Below, piece after piece: positions 1 through 9,220 of a DNA stretch of 50,504 nucleotides. Each line of letters begins with the position of its first letter. Position 1 is the stretch's first letter. The stretch spans positions 1 to 50,504 of IMG/VR virus record IMGVR_UViG_3300046330_000113; one strand, written 5' to 3'. The notes under the pieces are model-generated. The model saw only the letters and a program-made list of their open reading frames with translations. It did no database searches and was not told the DNA's origin. Position numbers and translations under genes: made by a program. The DNA comes from a virus.

Positions 1-1
1 A

Positions 2-1249
2 AATGGTATAATTACACATAATACAGGAGGTACGGAAGGTGCTTCATTTGAAGGTTCTAAAAAATTATTTTATAATCCCGATGCTTATAATATTTATTCA
101 GTAGAAAATGTATATGATAAAAACGTACAAAGTTCTAATAAATGTGGATTCTTTTGGGGAGCTTATATGAATAGACATAGATGTTATGATATGGAATCTG
201 GTGAACCAGATGTTATTAAAGCATTAATTGAAATTATAGAAAATAGACACAAGATTGCTAAAAATGCATCTGACCCTGCAGCATTAACACAAGCTAGAGC
301 GGAGAAACCTATTACACCACAAGAAGCAATAATGCGTGTAGAGGGTACAATATTTCCTGTAGCAGACTTAGTGGATTATTTAAATAGTATTAAACCTGAA
401 GAACAAAGATTTTTATCACAACATTATGTTGGTGAATTAGTACACGATCAAGTTGAAGGTGTTAAGTGGATTCCCAATGCTGATTTAAGACCTATTAGAA
501 CAAATGATCCCGGAAAAAATAGAATAGGTGCTGTAGAAATATTTGAACTCCCTAAGCGTGGTGCAGATAATAGAATACAAACAGGTAGATATATTGGAGG
601 TATTGACCCTATTGATGCAGATGATGGAACATCATTATTTAGTATTCAAATAATGGATATGTTAACAGATAGGATCGTTGCGGAATATACAGGTAGATAT
701 CCTAAAGCAGAACAGTGTTACGAAATAGCACTTAAATTAAGTATTTTTTATAATGCACAAATAAATTATGAAAACAATCTAAAAGGATTGCATACATATT
801 TTAAACATAAAAATGCGTTACATTATTTAGCAGATACACCAGAAATACTTAAAGATATGGATATGTTAAAACCATCTATGTCTAATCCTAAAGGTACTAG
901 AGCAACTAAACCAGTTAATGCTTGGGGTAGACAACTACAAGTAAGTTGGATGTTAAGTGAAGCATATCACGTAGATGGTGAAACTAAAAAACTTAATTTA
1001 CACACTATTAGATCGTTAGGTTATTTAGAAGAGTGTATTGTGTGGAATGCTGATGGTAACTTTGACAGAGTTTCTGCAATGGGTATGTTGTTTATATTAA
1101 GAGAAGATAGACTTAGACAACAACAATCATTACGTAAACAAGAAGTTAAAACTAAAAATTCTTGGACGGATAGTAAATTTTTTGAAAAACTCTACGGTAA
1201 TAAATCAATATCTTCACAAGAAAAATATAAAACAATATTCAATGATTAG
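2..1249 (+). CDS. terL: Terminase large subunit, C-terminal part (cut by left edge)
   Basis: The reading frame is open from the first bases of the window, so the start and most of the ATPase domain lie to the left. The first ATG, at 167, is internal. The visible part begins at a GGTEG stretch typical of the end of the crAss-like ATPase domain. It continues into an RNase H-like nuclease domain: a GGIDPID strand around 595-617 gives the first metal-binding Asp, and NYENN around 765-777 gives a second acidic position. The protein would cut concatemeric DNA and, through the missing ATPase part, drive it into the prohead via the portal. The portal gene follows directly, which is the usual order. 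It ends in TAG. Identity rests on motif recognition plus context. Confidence 0.88.
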   Translation, partial: NGIITHNTGGTEGASFEGSKKLFYNPDAYNIYSVENVYDKNVQSSNKCGFFWGAYMNRHRCYDMESGEPDVIKALIEIIENRHKIAKNASDPAALTQARAEKPITPQEAIMRVEGTIFPVADLVDYLNSIKPEEQRFLSQHYVGELVHDQVEGVKWIPNADLRPIRTNDPGKNRIGAVEIFELPKRGADNRIQTGRYIGGIDPIDADDGTSLFSIQIMDMLTDRIVAEYTGRYPKAEQCYEIALKLSIFYNAQINYENNLKGLHTYFKHKNALHYLADTPEILKDMDMLKPSMSNPKGTRATKPVNAWGRQLQVSWMLSEAYHVDGETKKLNLHTIRSLGYLEECIVWNADGNFDRVSAMGMLFILREDRLRQQQSLRKQEVKTKNSWTDSKFFEKLYGNKSISSQEKYKTIFND

Positions 1250-1264
1250 CTATTTTAAGAAATT

Positions 1265-1303
1265 AATTATTTTAATATATCTATTAAAAATGTTGTATAT
1301 TTA
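1265..1303 (+). promoter_or_regulatory. Putative Bacteroidota-type promoter before the portal gene
   Basis: TATATTTA at 1296-1303 matches the Bacteroidota -7 element TAnnTTTG except for the last base. TTTA at 1271-1274 sits 21 bases upstream in the -33 position. The upstream block AATTATTTTAATAT (1265-1278) recurs at the same 31-base distance before the scaffold gene, which argues against chance in AT-rich DNA. It lies 24 bases before the portal ATG. Confidence 0.5.
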
Positions 1304-1327
1304 TAAATTAATCAAATTCAAAAATAC

Positions 1328-3697
1328 ATGAGTGGTATAACATCAAAAATGCCTAGACAGAAGTTGCCTTATAAACAAAAAGGTAAAGCGTGGAGAGTTA
1401 GTAATGTTGATGCTGCAGATAAGTATTCTTTTTATAATAACGAAAGAGTTCGACAAACTGTTCAAAATAGAGTAATTAATTTAAATCTTTATAATGGGAT
1501 TGTATCTTCAGAAGACATGATACAAACATTAAATCCTCAACAAATAGATGCTGAATTTATAACTAAAAAAATACCTCACAAACCAATAATGGTTCCTAAA
1601 ATTGATGTGTTAGTTGGTGAAGAAATTAACAGACCTTTTGATTGGTTTTTTACAGTTGTAAATAAAGATGCTATTTCTAAAAAAGAAGAAGAAAAATCTA
1701 AACTTGTAAAAGAAAAATTAATATCTATTTTACAACAAGGTTTATCTGAAGAAGAAGCTCAACAAGAATTAGAAAAACATAATAAATATTTAAAATATAA
1801 TTTTCAAGATTCTCGTGAAAGAATGGTTAATCATTTATTAAAACATTATTACGAAGAATTGGGTTTTGAAAATAAACTTAATGCGGGTCTTAAAGATGTT
1901 TTCATAATGGCGGAAGAAATATATCAGTGTGATATAGTATCTGGAGAACCAACTTTTGAAAAATTAAATCCTATTAAAGTACATAGTGTTAGATCGGGTA
2001 ATTCTTCTAAAATAGAAGATTCTGATTTGATAGTAATTGAAGATCATTGGTCACCAGGTAAAATTATAGATGTTTTTTATGATGAGCTTAAATCTGCGGA
2101 TATTGACACAATTACAGAGTATTCTACATCTACAGGTTCTTCTAAATATACTACAGATGATGAAAATCATTTATTATTAAGAGATCAACATTCAGAAGTT
2201 TTAAATGATTATATTGGTATTGCTGAAATTAACGGACATCAGTTTTCATCATCATTTATAGATTCTGCAGGGAATGTTAGAATACTTAGAGTGTATTGGC
2301 GTTCACAAAAGAAAATATTCAAATTAAAATTTTATGATGAATACGGTGAGGTTGATTATAAATATGTATCGGAAGAATATATACCTAATGAAGATTTAGG
2401 TGAAGAAGTAACTACATATTGGGTTAATGAATGGTGGGAAGGTACTAAAATAGGTAAAGATATCTATATTAGAATGCGTCCAAAACCTGTACAATATAAC
2501 AGACTTAGTAATCCTTCAGTATGTGGACCTGGAATTGTTGGAGAGGTTTATAACACTACACAAGGTAGAGCTGTATCGATGGTTGATAAAATGAAAAATT
2601 ATCAATATTTATATGATGTTATTTGGGATAGACTTAACACAGCAATTGCTAAAAATTTAGGTAAAATATTATTATTAGATATATCGTTAATACCTGCAGG
2701 TTGGGAGCCAGAAAAATGGATTGCTCAAGCTACTAAATTAGGTATTGGTGTAATAGATGGTTTTAAAGAAGGTAATGCTGGTGCTGCCCAAGGTAAACTT
2801 GCAGGACAAATGAATGGTACTAATACACGTGCTATTGATTTAGAAACTGGTAATTATATACAACAACATATTCAGCTTTTAGAATTTATTAAAACTGAAA
2901 TGGGTGAAATTGCAGGTATATCTAAACAACGTGAAGGTAATATTTCCAATAGAGAAACTGTAGGTGGTGTTGAAAGAGGTGTCACACAATCTTCTCATAT
3001 TACCGAATGGTGGTTTATGAAACACGAAGAAGTTAAACGTAGATGTTTAAGTGTGTTTTTAGAAACTGCAAAAATAGCATTAAAAGACAATACTAAAAAA
3101 CTTCAATTTATTACTGACGATATGTCTATGCAAATTATAGATATTGATGGTAATGAAATTAATGAAGCTGATTATGGACTTGTTGTGAGTTCAAGTGCTA
3201 ATATTAAAAAAGTACATCAAACATTAGAAACACTAGCTCAAGCGTTTTTACAAAATGGTGGTTCTTATACAACAGTTATAGACATTTTAACATCACAATC
3301 ATTAGCGGATATACGTAGAAAAATTGAAGATAGTGAAGAACAAACCAATGCTCGTAATGCTAAAATTGAAGAAGATAGAAATGCTGTTGCTCAACAACAA
3401 ATACAATCACAATCTGAAACTGCACAATTAGATAGGGAGTTAAAAGTTTATGAAATAGATAAACGTTCAGATACGGAAATACAAAAAGCAATAATTCATT
3501 CTAACGATAAACAACTTGCTTTAGAAAATACAGAAACTGAAGACAACGAACCTACTGATTTTGATTATCAAAAACATAAAGATGAATTAATGCTTAAAAT
3601 AAAAGCGTTAGATAATCAAATGAAAATGCATACAGATAAAATGGAAAAAGAAGATAAGAAAATAGCAGTATCTAAACAGAAAAAAGCTACGTCTTAG
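1328..3697 (+). CDS. Portal protein
   Basis: This 789-aa protein has the length and position expected of a crAss-like portal, directly after the terminase. Portals form a dodecameric ring at one capsid vertex through which DNA enters and leaves and to which the neck rings attach. The N-terminal ~100 residues are basic and mixed. The middle holds a charged helical segment (around residues 115-170) and a WWFMKHEE stretch (around residues 560-567) in the likely stem/wing region. The last ~130 residues (from about 660) are Gln/Glu/Lys-rich with heptad-like character and probably form the barrel helices and a coiled-coil tail. It ends in TAG and is followed by a 79-base gap with a promoter. The assignment comes from length, neighbours and general resemblance. 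Confidence 0.85.
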   Translation: MSGITSKMPRQKLPYKQKGKAWRVSNVDAADKYSFYNNERVRQTVQNRVINLNLYNGIVSSEDMIQTLNPQQIDAEFITKKIPHKPIMVPKIDVLVGEEINRPFDWFFTVVNKDAISKKEEEKSKLVKEKLISILQQGLSEEEAQQELEKHNKYLKYNFQDSRERMVNHLLKHYYEELGFENKLNAGLKDVFIMAEEIYQCDIVSGEPTFEKLNPIKVHSVRSGNSSKIEDSDLIVIEDHWSPGKIIDVFYDELKSADIDTITEYSTSTGSSKYTTDDENHLLLRDQHSEVLNDYIGIAEINGHQFSSSFIDSAGNVRILRVYWRSQKKIFKLKFYDEYGEVDYKYVSEEYIPNEDLGEEVTTYWVNEWWEGTKIGKDIYIRMRPKPVQYNRLSNPSVCGPGIVGEVYNTTQGRAVSMVDKMKNYQYLYDVIWDRLNTAIAKNLGKILLLDISLIPAGWEPEKWIAQATKLGIGVIDGFKEGNAGAAQGKLAGQMNGTNTRAIDLETGNYIQQHIQLLEFIKTEMGEIAGISKQREGNISNRETVGGVERGVTQSSHITEWWFMKHEEVKRRCLSVFLETAKIALKDNTKKLQFITDDMSMQIIDIDGNEINEADYGLVVSSSANIKKVHQTLETLAQAFLQNGGSYTTVIDILTSQSLADIRRKIEDSEEQTNARNAKIEEDRNAVAQQQIQSQSETAQLDRELKVYEIDKRSDTEIQKAIIHSNDKQLALENTETEDNEPTDFDYQKHKDELMLKIKALDNQMKMHTDKMEKEDKKIAVSKQKKATS

Positions 3698-3712
3698 CTA
3701 TACTGGATATTA

Positions 3713-3751
3713 AATTATTTTAATATTTTTTAAAAATATACACTATATTTG
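3713..3751 (+). promoter_or_regulatory. Putative Bacteroidota-type promoter before the scaffold/capsid genes
   Basis: TATATTTG at 3744-3751 is a perfect match to TAnnTTTG, with TTTA at 3719-3722 at N21 spacing. AATTATTTTAATAT (3713-3726) repeats the block seen before the portal gene at exactly the same distance. Downstream, AAAGGGGA at about 3762-3769 is an unusually good Shine-Dalgarno-like sequence for this genome and lies just before the ATG at 3777. This would suit strong expression of scaffold and capsid. Confidence 0.6.
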
Positions 3752-3776
3752 TTAAATATTTAAAAGGGGAAATTAA

Positions 3777-4868
3777 ATGGAAGAAGAATTAGGAATGATA
3801 AATTTTGATTTAGGTGATGAATTTTATGAAGAAGATTCAAATCCAAATCAAAACGAAGATGATAATATTGTAGTAAATACAAACGAAATAATAGAAGAAC
3901 TCGACGAGGGGAATAACCTAGATGAAGTAGTTGAGGATGATACAGAGGATGATGAAGACATTGATGAAAATAATGATGATACTTCTTCTCCCCCTTTATA
4001 TAAGTCCTTAGCATCTTATTTACAAACTGAAGGTGTTCTCACCTCTGTAGACTCTTCTAAATTAGAAAAAGTAGAAACAATTGAAGCATTAGCAGAACTT
4101 ATTAATGAAGAAGCTGATGCAAGAGTTTTAAGAAATTTTACACCACTACAACAAGAAGCAATTGAAGCTTTTAAAAATGGTGTAGATGTTGAAACTTTCA
4201 AACAACAAAAAATAGTCGAGAATAATCTTGATAGTATAACGGAAGATATTATTAATAGTGACCAAGAATTAAGAAGTCAATTAATTTATCAAGATTTTAT
4301 AAATCAAGGTTTTTCAGAACAAAAAGCACAACGTCTTACAGATAGAAGTGTACAAGCAGATGATGATATTGAAGATGCTAAAGAAGCATTAGAAAATATT
4401 AAAAAAGGTGTTAAAGATAGATATGTTGAAGAACAAACATATAAGTCTACACAAAAACAAAAAGAGCAAGATGATTATGTTGCTTCTCAAAAACTAATAG
4501 AAAAAAATATATTAGAAACAGAAGAACCATTAAAAGGTATCAAACTCAACGAAACTGCAAGAAAACAGATTCTTACAACTATGATGAATCCTGTTGGTAA
4601 AAATCCAGTTACAGGTGTTGATGAAAATCAGTTAATGAAAGATCAGCGTGAAAATAAAGATTTTTCACAAAAGTTATATACAGTATATACATTAAGTAAA
4701 GGTTTTACAGATTTTAGTTATTTTGGTAAAAAAGAAAAAGCTAATGAAATAAAAAATATTGAAAAAGCTTTAAAAAATAATCAACATGTATTACAAGGTG
4801 GTGATGCTAGTTTTCTAGATGATCCAAATGCTTCTGATTTTGAAATCGGAAATAAAATTTTATATTAA
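3777..4868 (+). CDS. Putative capsid scaffold protein
   Basis: A 363-aa protein between portal and major capsid protein, where tailed phages usually place the scaffold. Residues ~1-75 are extremely acidic (runs of Asp, Glu and Asn). The rest is predicted to be mostly helical and rich in Lys, Glu and Gln, with a charged helical core around 120-260. No enzymatic motif was seen. The acidic head, helical body and lack of Cys fit an internal assembly factor that leaves or is degraded as DNA enters. It has its own promoter and Shine-Dalgarno-like site. The function is inferred from position and composition, so a minor structural role is also possible. Confidence 0.65.
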   Translation: MEEELGMINFDLGDEFYEEDSNPNQNEDDNIVVNTNEIIEELDEGNNLDEVVEDDTEDDEDIDENNDDTSSPPLYKSLASYLQTEGVLTSVDSSKLEKVETIEALAELINEEADARVLRNFTPLQQEAIEAFKNGVDVETFKQQKIVENNLDSITEDIINSDQELRSQLIYQDFINQGFSEQKAQRLTDRSVQADDDIEDAKEALENIKKGVKDRYVEEQTYKSTQKQKEQDDYVASQKLIEKNILETEEPLKGIKLNETARKQILTTMMNPVGKNPVTGVDENQLMKDQRENKDFSQKLYTVYTLSKGFTDFSYFGKKEKANEIKNIEKALKNNQHVLQGGDASFLDDPNASDFEIGNKILY

Positions 4869-4904
4869 ATAAACAATAAATAATAATTAAAAAACAATAA
4901 ATTT

Positions 4905-6425
4905 ATGTCATTAGGAAAAAATGTAATGACTAAGGGACAGTATTGGAGCGGTTTAACTACTCGTAATCACCTTGGACAAATTTACGCAACAAGACCACAA
5001 GTAGCTTCTCAAATTACAGGTGTTTTACTTGCTAAAGCAGGTATGAAAAATTTAGACACTGTTCTAAATATGTTTCCTGTAAAATATATTGAAGACGAAG
5101 GTGATTTTACTTGGAAAATGATTGGTTCACATGAACGCAACATTCCTTTGGTAGAAGCTCGTTATCAAGGTTCAACTGTAACAAGTGGTACTACAAATGT
5201 AGGAGCCAATCGTACAGAAATTGAACTTGTGTTTGCAGAAAAATATTTTACAGACGTGCATGTAATTGCAGGTTCTAAACCAGATATTTATCAATATCGT
5301 ATTTTAGCAGATCCTAAATCAGAAGGACCAAATGGTCCTTATGTTTATACTGCAGAAGTATGGGGTGGTTCTGAAACATTTGCGGGTGTACCAGGTTCTG
5401 AATTATTGACAGGTGAAAGATTCTCTATTGAAGGTGCTCCTGTTGAAAGAACAATGTCTAATAAAGGTGCTGATATTAATTTCAGTTCTCCTTACACATT
5501 GAAAAATACAATGTCTCAGCTTCGTGTTGAAACAACTGTACCAGGTAATATGATCAATTGTAAATTAAATGCTACGGATGTATTTTATGCTAAAATTGAA
5601 TCATTAGATAATGAAGGTAAAATTAGATCTTCTAATACTTGGATGCAAGAAATTTACTGGAGATTTGAACAACACATTTCTAGATTAAAAGCTTATAATA
5701 TTATGTTTGGTAAAACAAACAGAGCTGAAGATGGTACATTTATGAATACTGGTAAATCAGGATTTAAAATTGAATCAGGTTCTGGTATTAGAGAGCAAAT
5801 GGAAGTTTCAAATATTGTTACATATAACTTGTTCTCATTGAGAATTTTGGAAGATATGTTGCATGAACTTTCTGAAGGTAAATTAGATTTTAGTGAAAGA
5901 AAATTTGTACTTCGTACAGGTGAGCGTGGAGCTAAACAATTTTCTCAAGCAATTAACCGTGAAGGTACTGCGTGGAAAGAATTGTCTCAAAACAATCCAG
6001 CTGTAGTTCAAAAAACTAGTTCTCAATTACATAGTAACTCATTTAAAGCGGGTTACCAATTTACAGAATACGAATTTGCAAACTCTATCCACGTAAGTGT
6101 TGAAGTTGATCCAATGTATGATGATAAAGTTCGTAACAAAATTATACACCCAGACGGTGGAGTTGCTGAATCTTACAGATATGATATTCTTTATATCGGA
6201 TCTACAGAAGAGCCAAACATTCAAAAAGTTGCTGTAAAAGAAAATGAAGAAATTCGTGGATATCAAGCAGGTTTTAGAAATCCTTTTACAGGAGAAAGAG
6301 GTTCTGGTAATATGGGAAGAATGGAAGATAGTGCCACAATCACTGCATATTGTATGCAAGGTGCAATGGTAAAAGATCCTTCTAGAACAGCATCGTTGAT
6401 TCCAAGTATCATTTATCAGTATTAA
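4905..6425 (+). CDS. Major capsid protein
   Basis: At 506 aa this matches the usual length of crAss-like major capsid proteins and sits in the standard slot after the scaffold. The N-terminus (SLGKNVMTKGQYWSG) is of the kind seen in this family. The body is mixed alpha/beta with many Gly and Asn, as expected for an HK97-type fold. The codons look less extreme in AT content than those of neighbouring genes, which suits high expression. A strong hairpin terminator follows within 20 bases, probably giving a short, abundant scaffold-capsid transcript from the promoter at 3713-3751. No protease domain was seen nearby that would clip the N-terminus. Confidence 0.85.
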   Translation: MSLGKNVMTKGQYWSGLTTRNHLGQIYATRPQVASQITGVLLAKAGMKNLDTVLNMFPVKYIEDEGDFTWKMIGSHERNIPLVEARYQGSTVTSGTTNVGANRTEIELVFAEKYFTDVHVIAGSKPDIYQYRILADPKSEGPNGPYVYTAEVWGGSETFAGVPGSELLTGERFSIEGAPVERTMSNKGADINFSSPYTLKNTMSQLRVETTVPGNMINCKLNATDVFYAKIESLDNEGKIRSSNTWMQEIYWRFEQHISRLKAYNIMFGKTNRAEDGTFMNTGKSGFKIESGSGIREQMEVSNIVTYNLFSLRILEDMLHELSEGKLDFSERKFVLRTGERGAKQFSQAINREGTAWKELSQNNPAVVQKTSSQLHSNSFKAGYQFTEYEFANSIHVSVEVDPMYDDKVRNKIIHPDGGVAESYRYDILYIGSTEEPNIQKVAVKENEEIRGYQAGFRNPFTGERGSGNMGRMEDSATITAYCMQGAMVKDPSRTASLIPSIIYQY

Positions 6426-6442
6426 TTAAATACATAAGGCTT

Positions 6443-6475
6443 TAAGGAATGTGCCCAAAAACATTCCTTATTTTT
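6443..6475 (+). terminator. Intrinsic terminator after the major capsid gene
   Basis: TAAGGAATGT (6443-6452) pairs with ACATTCCTTA (6461-6470) in a perfect 10-bp stem with an 8-base loop, followed by TTTTT. It lies 18 bases after the capsid stop codon. Some read-through must occur or another promoter exist, since no clear promoter was seen before the next gene. Confidence 0.8.
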
Positions 6476-6495
6476 ATAAATATTAAAAATTCAAT

Positions 6496-7374
6496 ATGAC
6501 GGTAAAAGAAGAAGTTAAGGAAATTGTAAAGGGGTTTACATTACCAAATGAAAAGATTACAATAAGATTTATTAAAAGAAATAAAGGTTTAGCCGCAGAT
6601 GTGAGCGATAATCATGTTATTTCTGGAGGTATGATTGAAGGAGCAACAAGAAAATTTTGTGTTCCACTTTTAAGAAATGGCGGTTTGAAAAATGTTCTTA
6701 CTAATGAAGAAAAAGAATTTTTTGAAAATGGACATTTCAATGGTGTCAAAATGTCTATATATAGTGACTTCTGGAAAACACAATATGTGTCTCTAGAAAA
6801 ATTAGATACAATATTAGACTTGTCGGTACCTGAAGATTATTTAAAATATAAAATATTGTTAGCTTGGGATGATGTTATTGCTCCAACATTACAACAATAT
6901 AAATTAGAAAATAAAGGAACTTACCAATTTTATATTACTAAAGATGGTGAAGAACTTAAAGACAGATCTAAAAAATTAGATTTAATTAAAGCCGCTTGGA
7001 AAGAATACTACAAGTTAGAAGATAATAGAGATGCTTTAGTTTCAATTGTTTATTTAATGACTGGTAAAAAACTTTCAGAAAATTCAACAATGAAATTTAT
7101 AAATACTGAAGTTGAAACTTTAGTAGATACAAGAACAAAAGATTTCTTAGCGTTAGTTGAAGATCCTAATTTTGAAACTAAAACATTAATTGCCTTAGCT
7201 GAAAATGTTGGAATTGTATTAAAGAAAAATGGTAAATACGAAACTGTAGATGGTTTAACTCTTGCAAAACAAGGTGAAATTGCTTCTTTAGTAAACGCTG
7301 TTAAATATTTAATAGATCCTAAAAATCACGAAGTTCGAGATTTAATTGAAGCGAGAGTAAAGACAAGTAAATAA
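6496..7374 (+). CDS. Conserved crAss-like structural protein downstream of capsid
   Basis: A 292-aa soluble protein with no signal peptide or membrane segment. The first ~60 residues hold a short beta-rich part with NHVISGGMIEGA. The remainder looks helical, with WDDVIAPTLQQY near the middle and a charged C-terminal helix. I know no catalytic motif in it. Its place directly after the capsid gene and before the neck proteins matches a family conserved in crAss-like phages and usually annotated only as a virion protein. A role in capsid decoration or head completion is the simplest guess, and nothing in the sequence proves it. The next gene starts 3 bases after its stop, so the two are co-transcribed. 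Confidence 0.5.
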   Translation: MTVKEEVKEIVKGFTLPNEKITIRFIKRNKGLAADVSDNHVISGGMIEGATRKFCVPLLRNGGLKNVLTNEEKEFFENGHFNGVKMSIYSDFWKTQYVSLEKLDTILDLSVPEDYLKYKILLAWDDVIAPTLQQYKLENKGTYQFYITKDGEELKDRSKKLDLIKAAWKEYYKLEDNRDALVSIVYLMTGKKLSENSTMKFINTEVETLVDTRTKDFLALVEDPNFETKTLIALAENVGIVLKKNGKYETVDGLTLAKQGEIASLVNAVKYLIDPKNHEVRDLIEARVKTSK

Positions 7375-7377
7375 TTT

Positions 7378-8118
7378 ATGATAACGTCTGAATTTTACAA
7401 CGAGTTTAACATTCTTTATAACAATATAAGTTCAAATTCTGCACCTGGTTTAGACAAATATGAAATAAGTGTTTATTTAACAAAGGCACAATATGAGATA
7501 GTCAAAGAATACAACGGTGTTGTAAACAAATATCAAAAAGGATTTGATGCGTCTGACAAAAGAAGAACAGATCTAAAAGAGTTAATTGTTGATTATAAAA
7601 CAACAAAAGGGTATAATTTAGAAGCAAAAATTACAGATAATTTACATTCTAAATTTTTTAAATTACCAAATGATGTATTTTTAATAAAATACGAAAGTGT
7701 TAGATATGTTCAAAACAATTGTAACTACGAAATACCTGTAAAACCTATTCCTTTAGATTTTTTTAATAGTGATGTTAAAAACCCTTTTAAAAAACCTAAT
7801 AAAGACATAGCTTGGAGAGTAGATATTAGTTCATCTTCGGGGAATTATCAAGTAGAAATAATTACAGATAGACCTGTAGAAACATATCACCTAAGATATT
7901 TAAAATATCCAACACCAATTATATTAACCAATTTATCTACAGATCCTGAATTTGCAGGAATGAACTTGTCAATAGATGGTAGACAAATTGAAGATAGTTG
8001 TCGTTTAAATGATGAAATTCATAGAGAAATATTAGATCGTGCTGTTGAATTAGCACACAGAGATTATAAAGAAAACACTTTACAAAATAAAGTTCAATTA
8101 AATAATAGAAACAATTAA
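7378..8118 (+). CDS. Putative neck ring / head-tail connector protein
   Basis: A 246-aa protein whose N-terminus carries the pattern YLTKAQYEIVKEYN (about residues 33-46), which recurs in ring or adaptor proteins of crAss-like and related podophages. The helical N-terminus is followed by a beta-rich middle and a C-terminal part with repeated Arg and Asp (about residues 205-235). Ring proteins stack under the portal to form the short neck that the muzzle closes. It is packed tightly between the two flanking structural genes (3-base and 12-base gaps). A tail-tube-A-like function is a related possibility. Confidence is moderate because the motif is short. Confidence 0.5.
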   Translation: MITSEFYNEFNILYNNISSNSAPGLDKYEISVYLTKAQYEIVKEYNGVVNKYQKGFDASDKRRTDLKELIVDYKTTKGYNLEAKITDNLHSKFFKLPNDVFLIKYESVRYVQNNCNYEIPVKPIPLDFFNSDVKNPFKKPNKDIAWRVDISSSSGNYQVEIITDRPVETYHLRYLKYPTPIILTNLSTDPEFAGMNLSIDGRQIEDSCRLNDEIHREILDRAVELAHRDYKENTLQNKVQLNNRNN

Positions 8119-8130
8119 AAAATTAAAAAT

Positions 8131-9144
8131 ATGGCGAGTATAATTTCTCCAAAAAATGTAGGTAAATTAATTATTGCTGACGCAGTAGCTTCAGAAACTA
8201 CAAATTCAACATTTGTTGCAACAGGTTCTATCGGTGAGATAGTTGTAGTTAAAGCAGATGGTTCAGCAGCAGCTGCTAATTTACCATTTAAAGTTGTAGT
8301 AAAAAACAACACAACTTCAACAGGTATTGATGCTAGTGATACAGTTGATCCATTACAAATTGATTATGTTAAACTTGGTGCATATAGTGCAGAAGTGCCT
8401 AAGATTGTAACAGTATCTGGATTTACAGGAAATGCTACAGTAAATGCTACTTATAGAGTATCTATAAAATTGTTTGATGCAATTCAATCTCCTGAAAACT
8501 TTAGACATGTACATGGATTTTATGTAACTCCTGCAGTAGGAACTGTTACACATGCAACTGTATTAACAGAATTAGTAAGAAGCTTAAACAGTTCACTAAA
8601 ACGTTCAGGTGAAATTGATTTTATTTCAGCGGCAGTGTCTGGTACAACTCTTGTAGTTACAGCAACAAATCAATCTTTTATCTTAGGTAAAGATTCTGGT
8701 GATGCTACACAATTTGAAGTTGAAGAAAACGTTGTAGACAATTCTCCAGCATCATTAGCAGTATCTGGTAGTTCTTATAGTATTTTAACTATTGCTACTA
8801 CACAAGCACCTAAACCAGGTGTTGGTACAGGTAAACAAGTTGCTCTTGCAGAATATTCATTAAAAGGATATGAAAATGCAGACTATGGTAGAGAAATGGG
8901 TTATCCAAACAACTTTAATGTAGATTATAAAGCTAACAAAACTGGTACTTATAACACAGTTGTTATAGGATTTCATAAAGATCGTGACGGTGTTAATGTA
9001 GAAAGACAATTTAAAGAATTAACGGTAGTTATGCCTTTTACAGTTGGTACTATTGCTACAAACGCTGCAATTAATGGTTATCTTGCTAAACTTAGAGTTG
9101 TAGCTCCAAATGCTACAATTCCTGCAAACTTAGCAGTAGTATAA
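8131..9144 (+). CDS. Putative auxiliary capsid or decoration protein, all-beta
   Basis: A 337-aa protein rich in Val, Thr, Ala, Gly and Ser with few charged residues, pointing to an all-beta structure with one or more Ig-like or jelly-roll domains. Its start is set by ATG at 8131 after an A-rich tract. Codon choice (many GCA, GTA, GGT) resembles that of the major capsid gene more than its other neighbours, suggesting high copy number. A strong terminator follows, as after the capsid gene. An auxiliary capsid protein is known in crAss-like virions, and this is the best candidate here. A tail-tube-like protein cannot be excluded from sequence alone. Confidence 0.45.
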   Translation: MASIISPKNVGKLIIADAVASETTNSTFVATGSIGEIVVVKADGSAAAANLPFKVVVKNNTTSTGIDASDTVDPLQIDYVKLGAYSAEVPKIVTVSGFTGNATVNATYRVSIKLFDAIQSPENFRHVHGFYVTPAVGTVTHATVLTELVRSLNSSLKRSGEIDFISAAVSGTTLVVTATNQSFILGKDSGDATQFEVEENVVDNSPASLAVSGSSYSILTIATTQAPKPGVGTGKQVALAEYSLKGYENADYGREMGYPNNFNVDYKANKTGTYNTVVIGFHKDRDGVNVERQFKELTVVMPFTVGTIATNAAINGYLAKLRVVAPNATIPANLAVV

Positions 9145-9170
9145 TCTTAAATTATTAAAAAATTAACCTT

Positions 9171-9209
9171 AAAGGGAAAAGAGACTAAAATTTTCTTTTC
9201 CCTTTTTTT
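9171..9209 (+). terminator. Intrinsic terminator after the putative auxiliary capsid gene
   Basis: AAAGGGAAAAGA (9171-9182) pairs perfectly with TCTTTTCCCTTT (9194-9205) across an 11-base loop, followed by a run of T to 9209. The stem ends 26 bases after the stop codon of the upstream gene and 15 bases before the next start. Confidence 0.85.
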
Positions 9210-9220
9210 ATATCAAAAAT

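Noticed and set aside
1247-3697. Stop-codon reassignment (TAG or TGA) as found in some crAss-like phages
   Set aside because: The late genes, including the giant ones, are open without any reassignment; TAG ends the terminase and portal genes and TGA ends the gene at 15579-15917 at sensible lengths.
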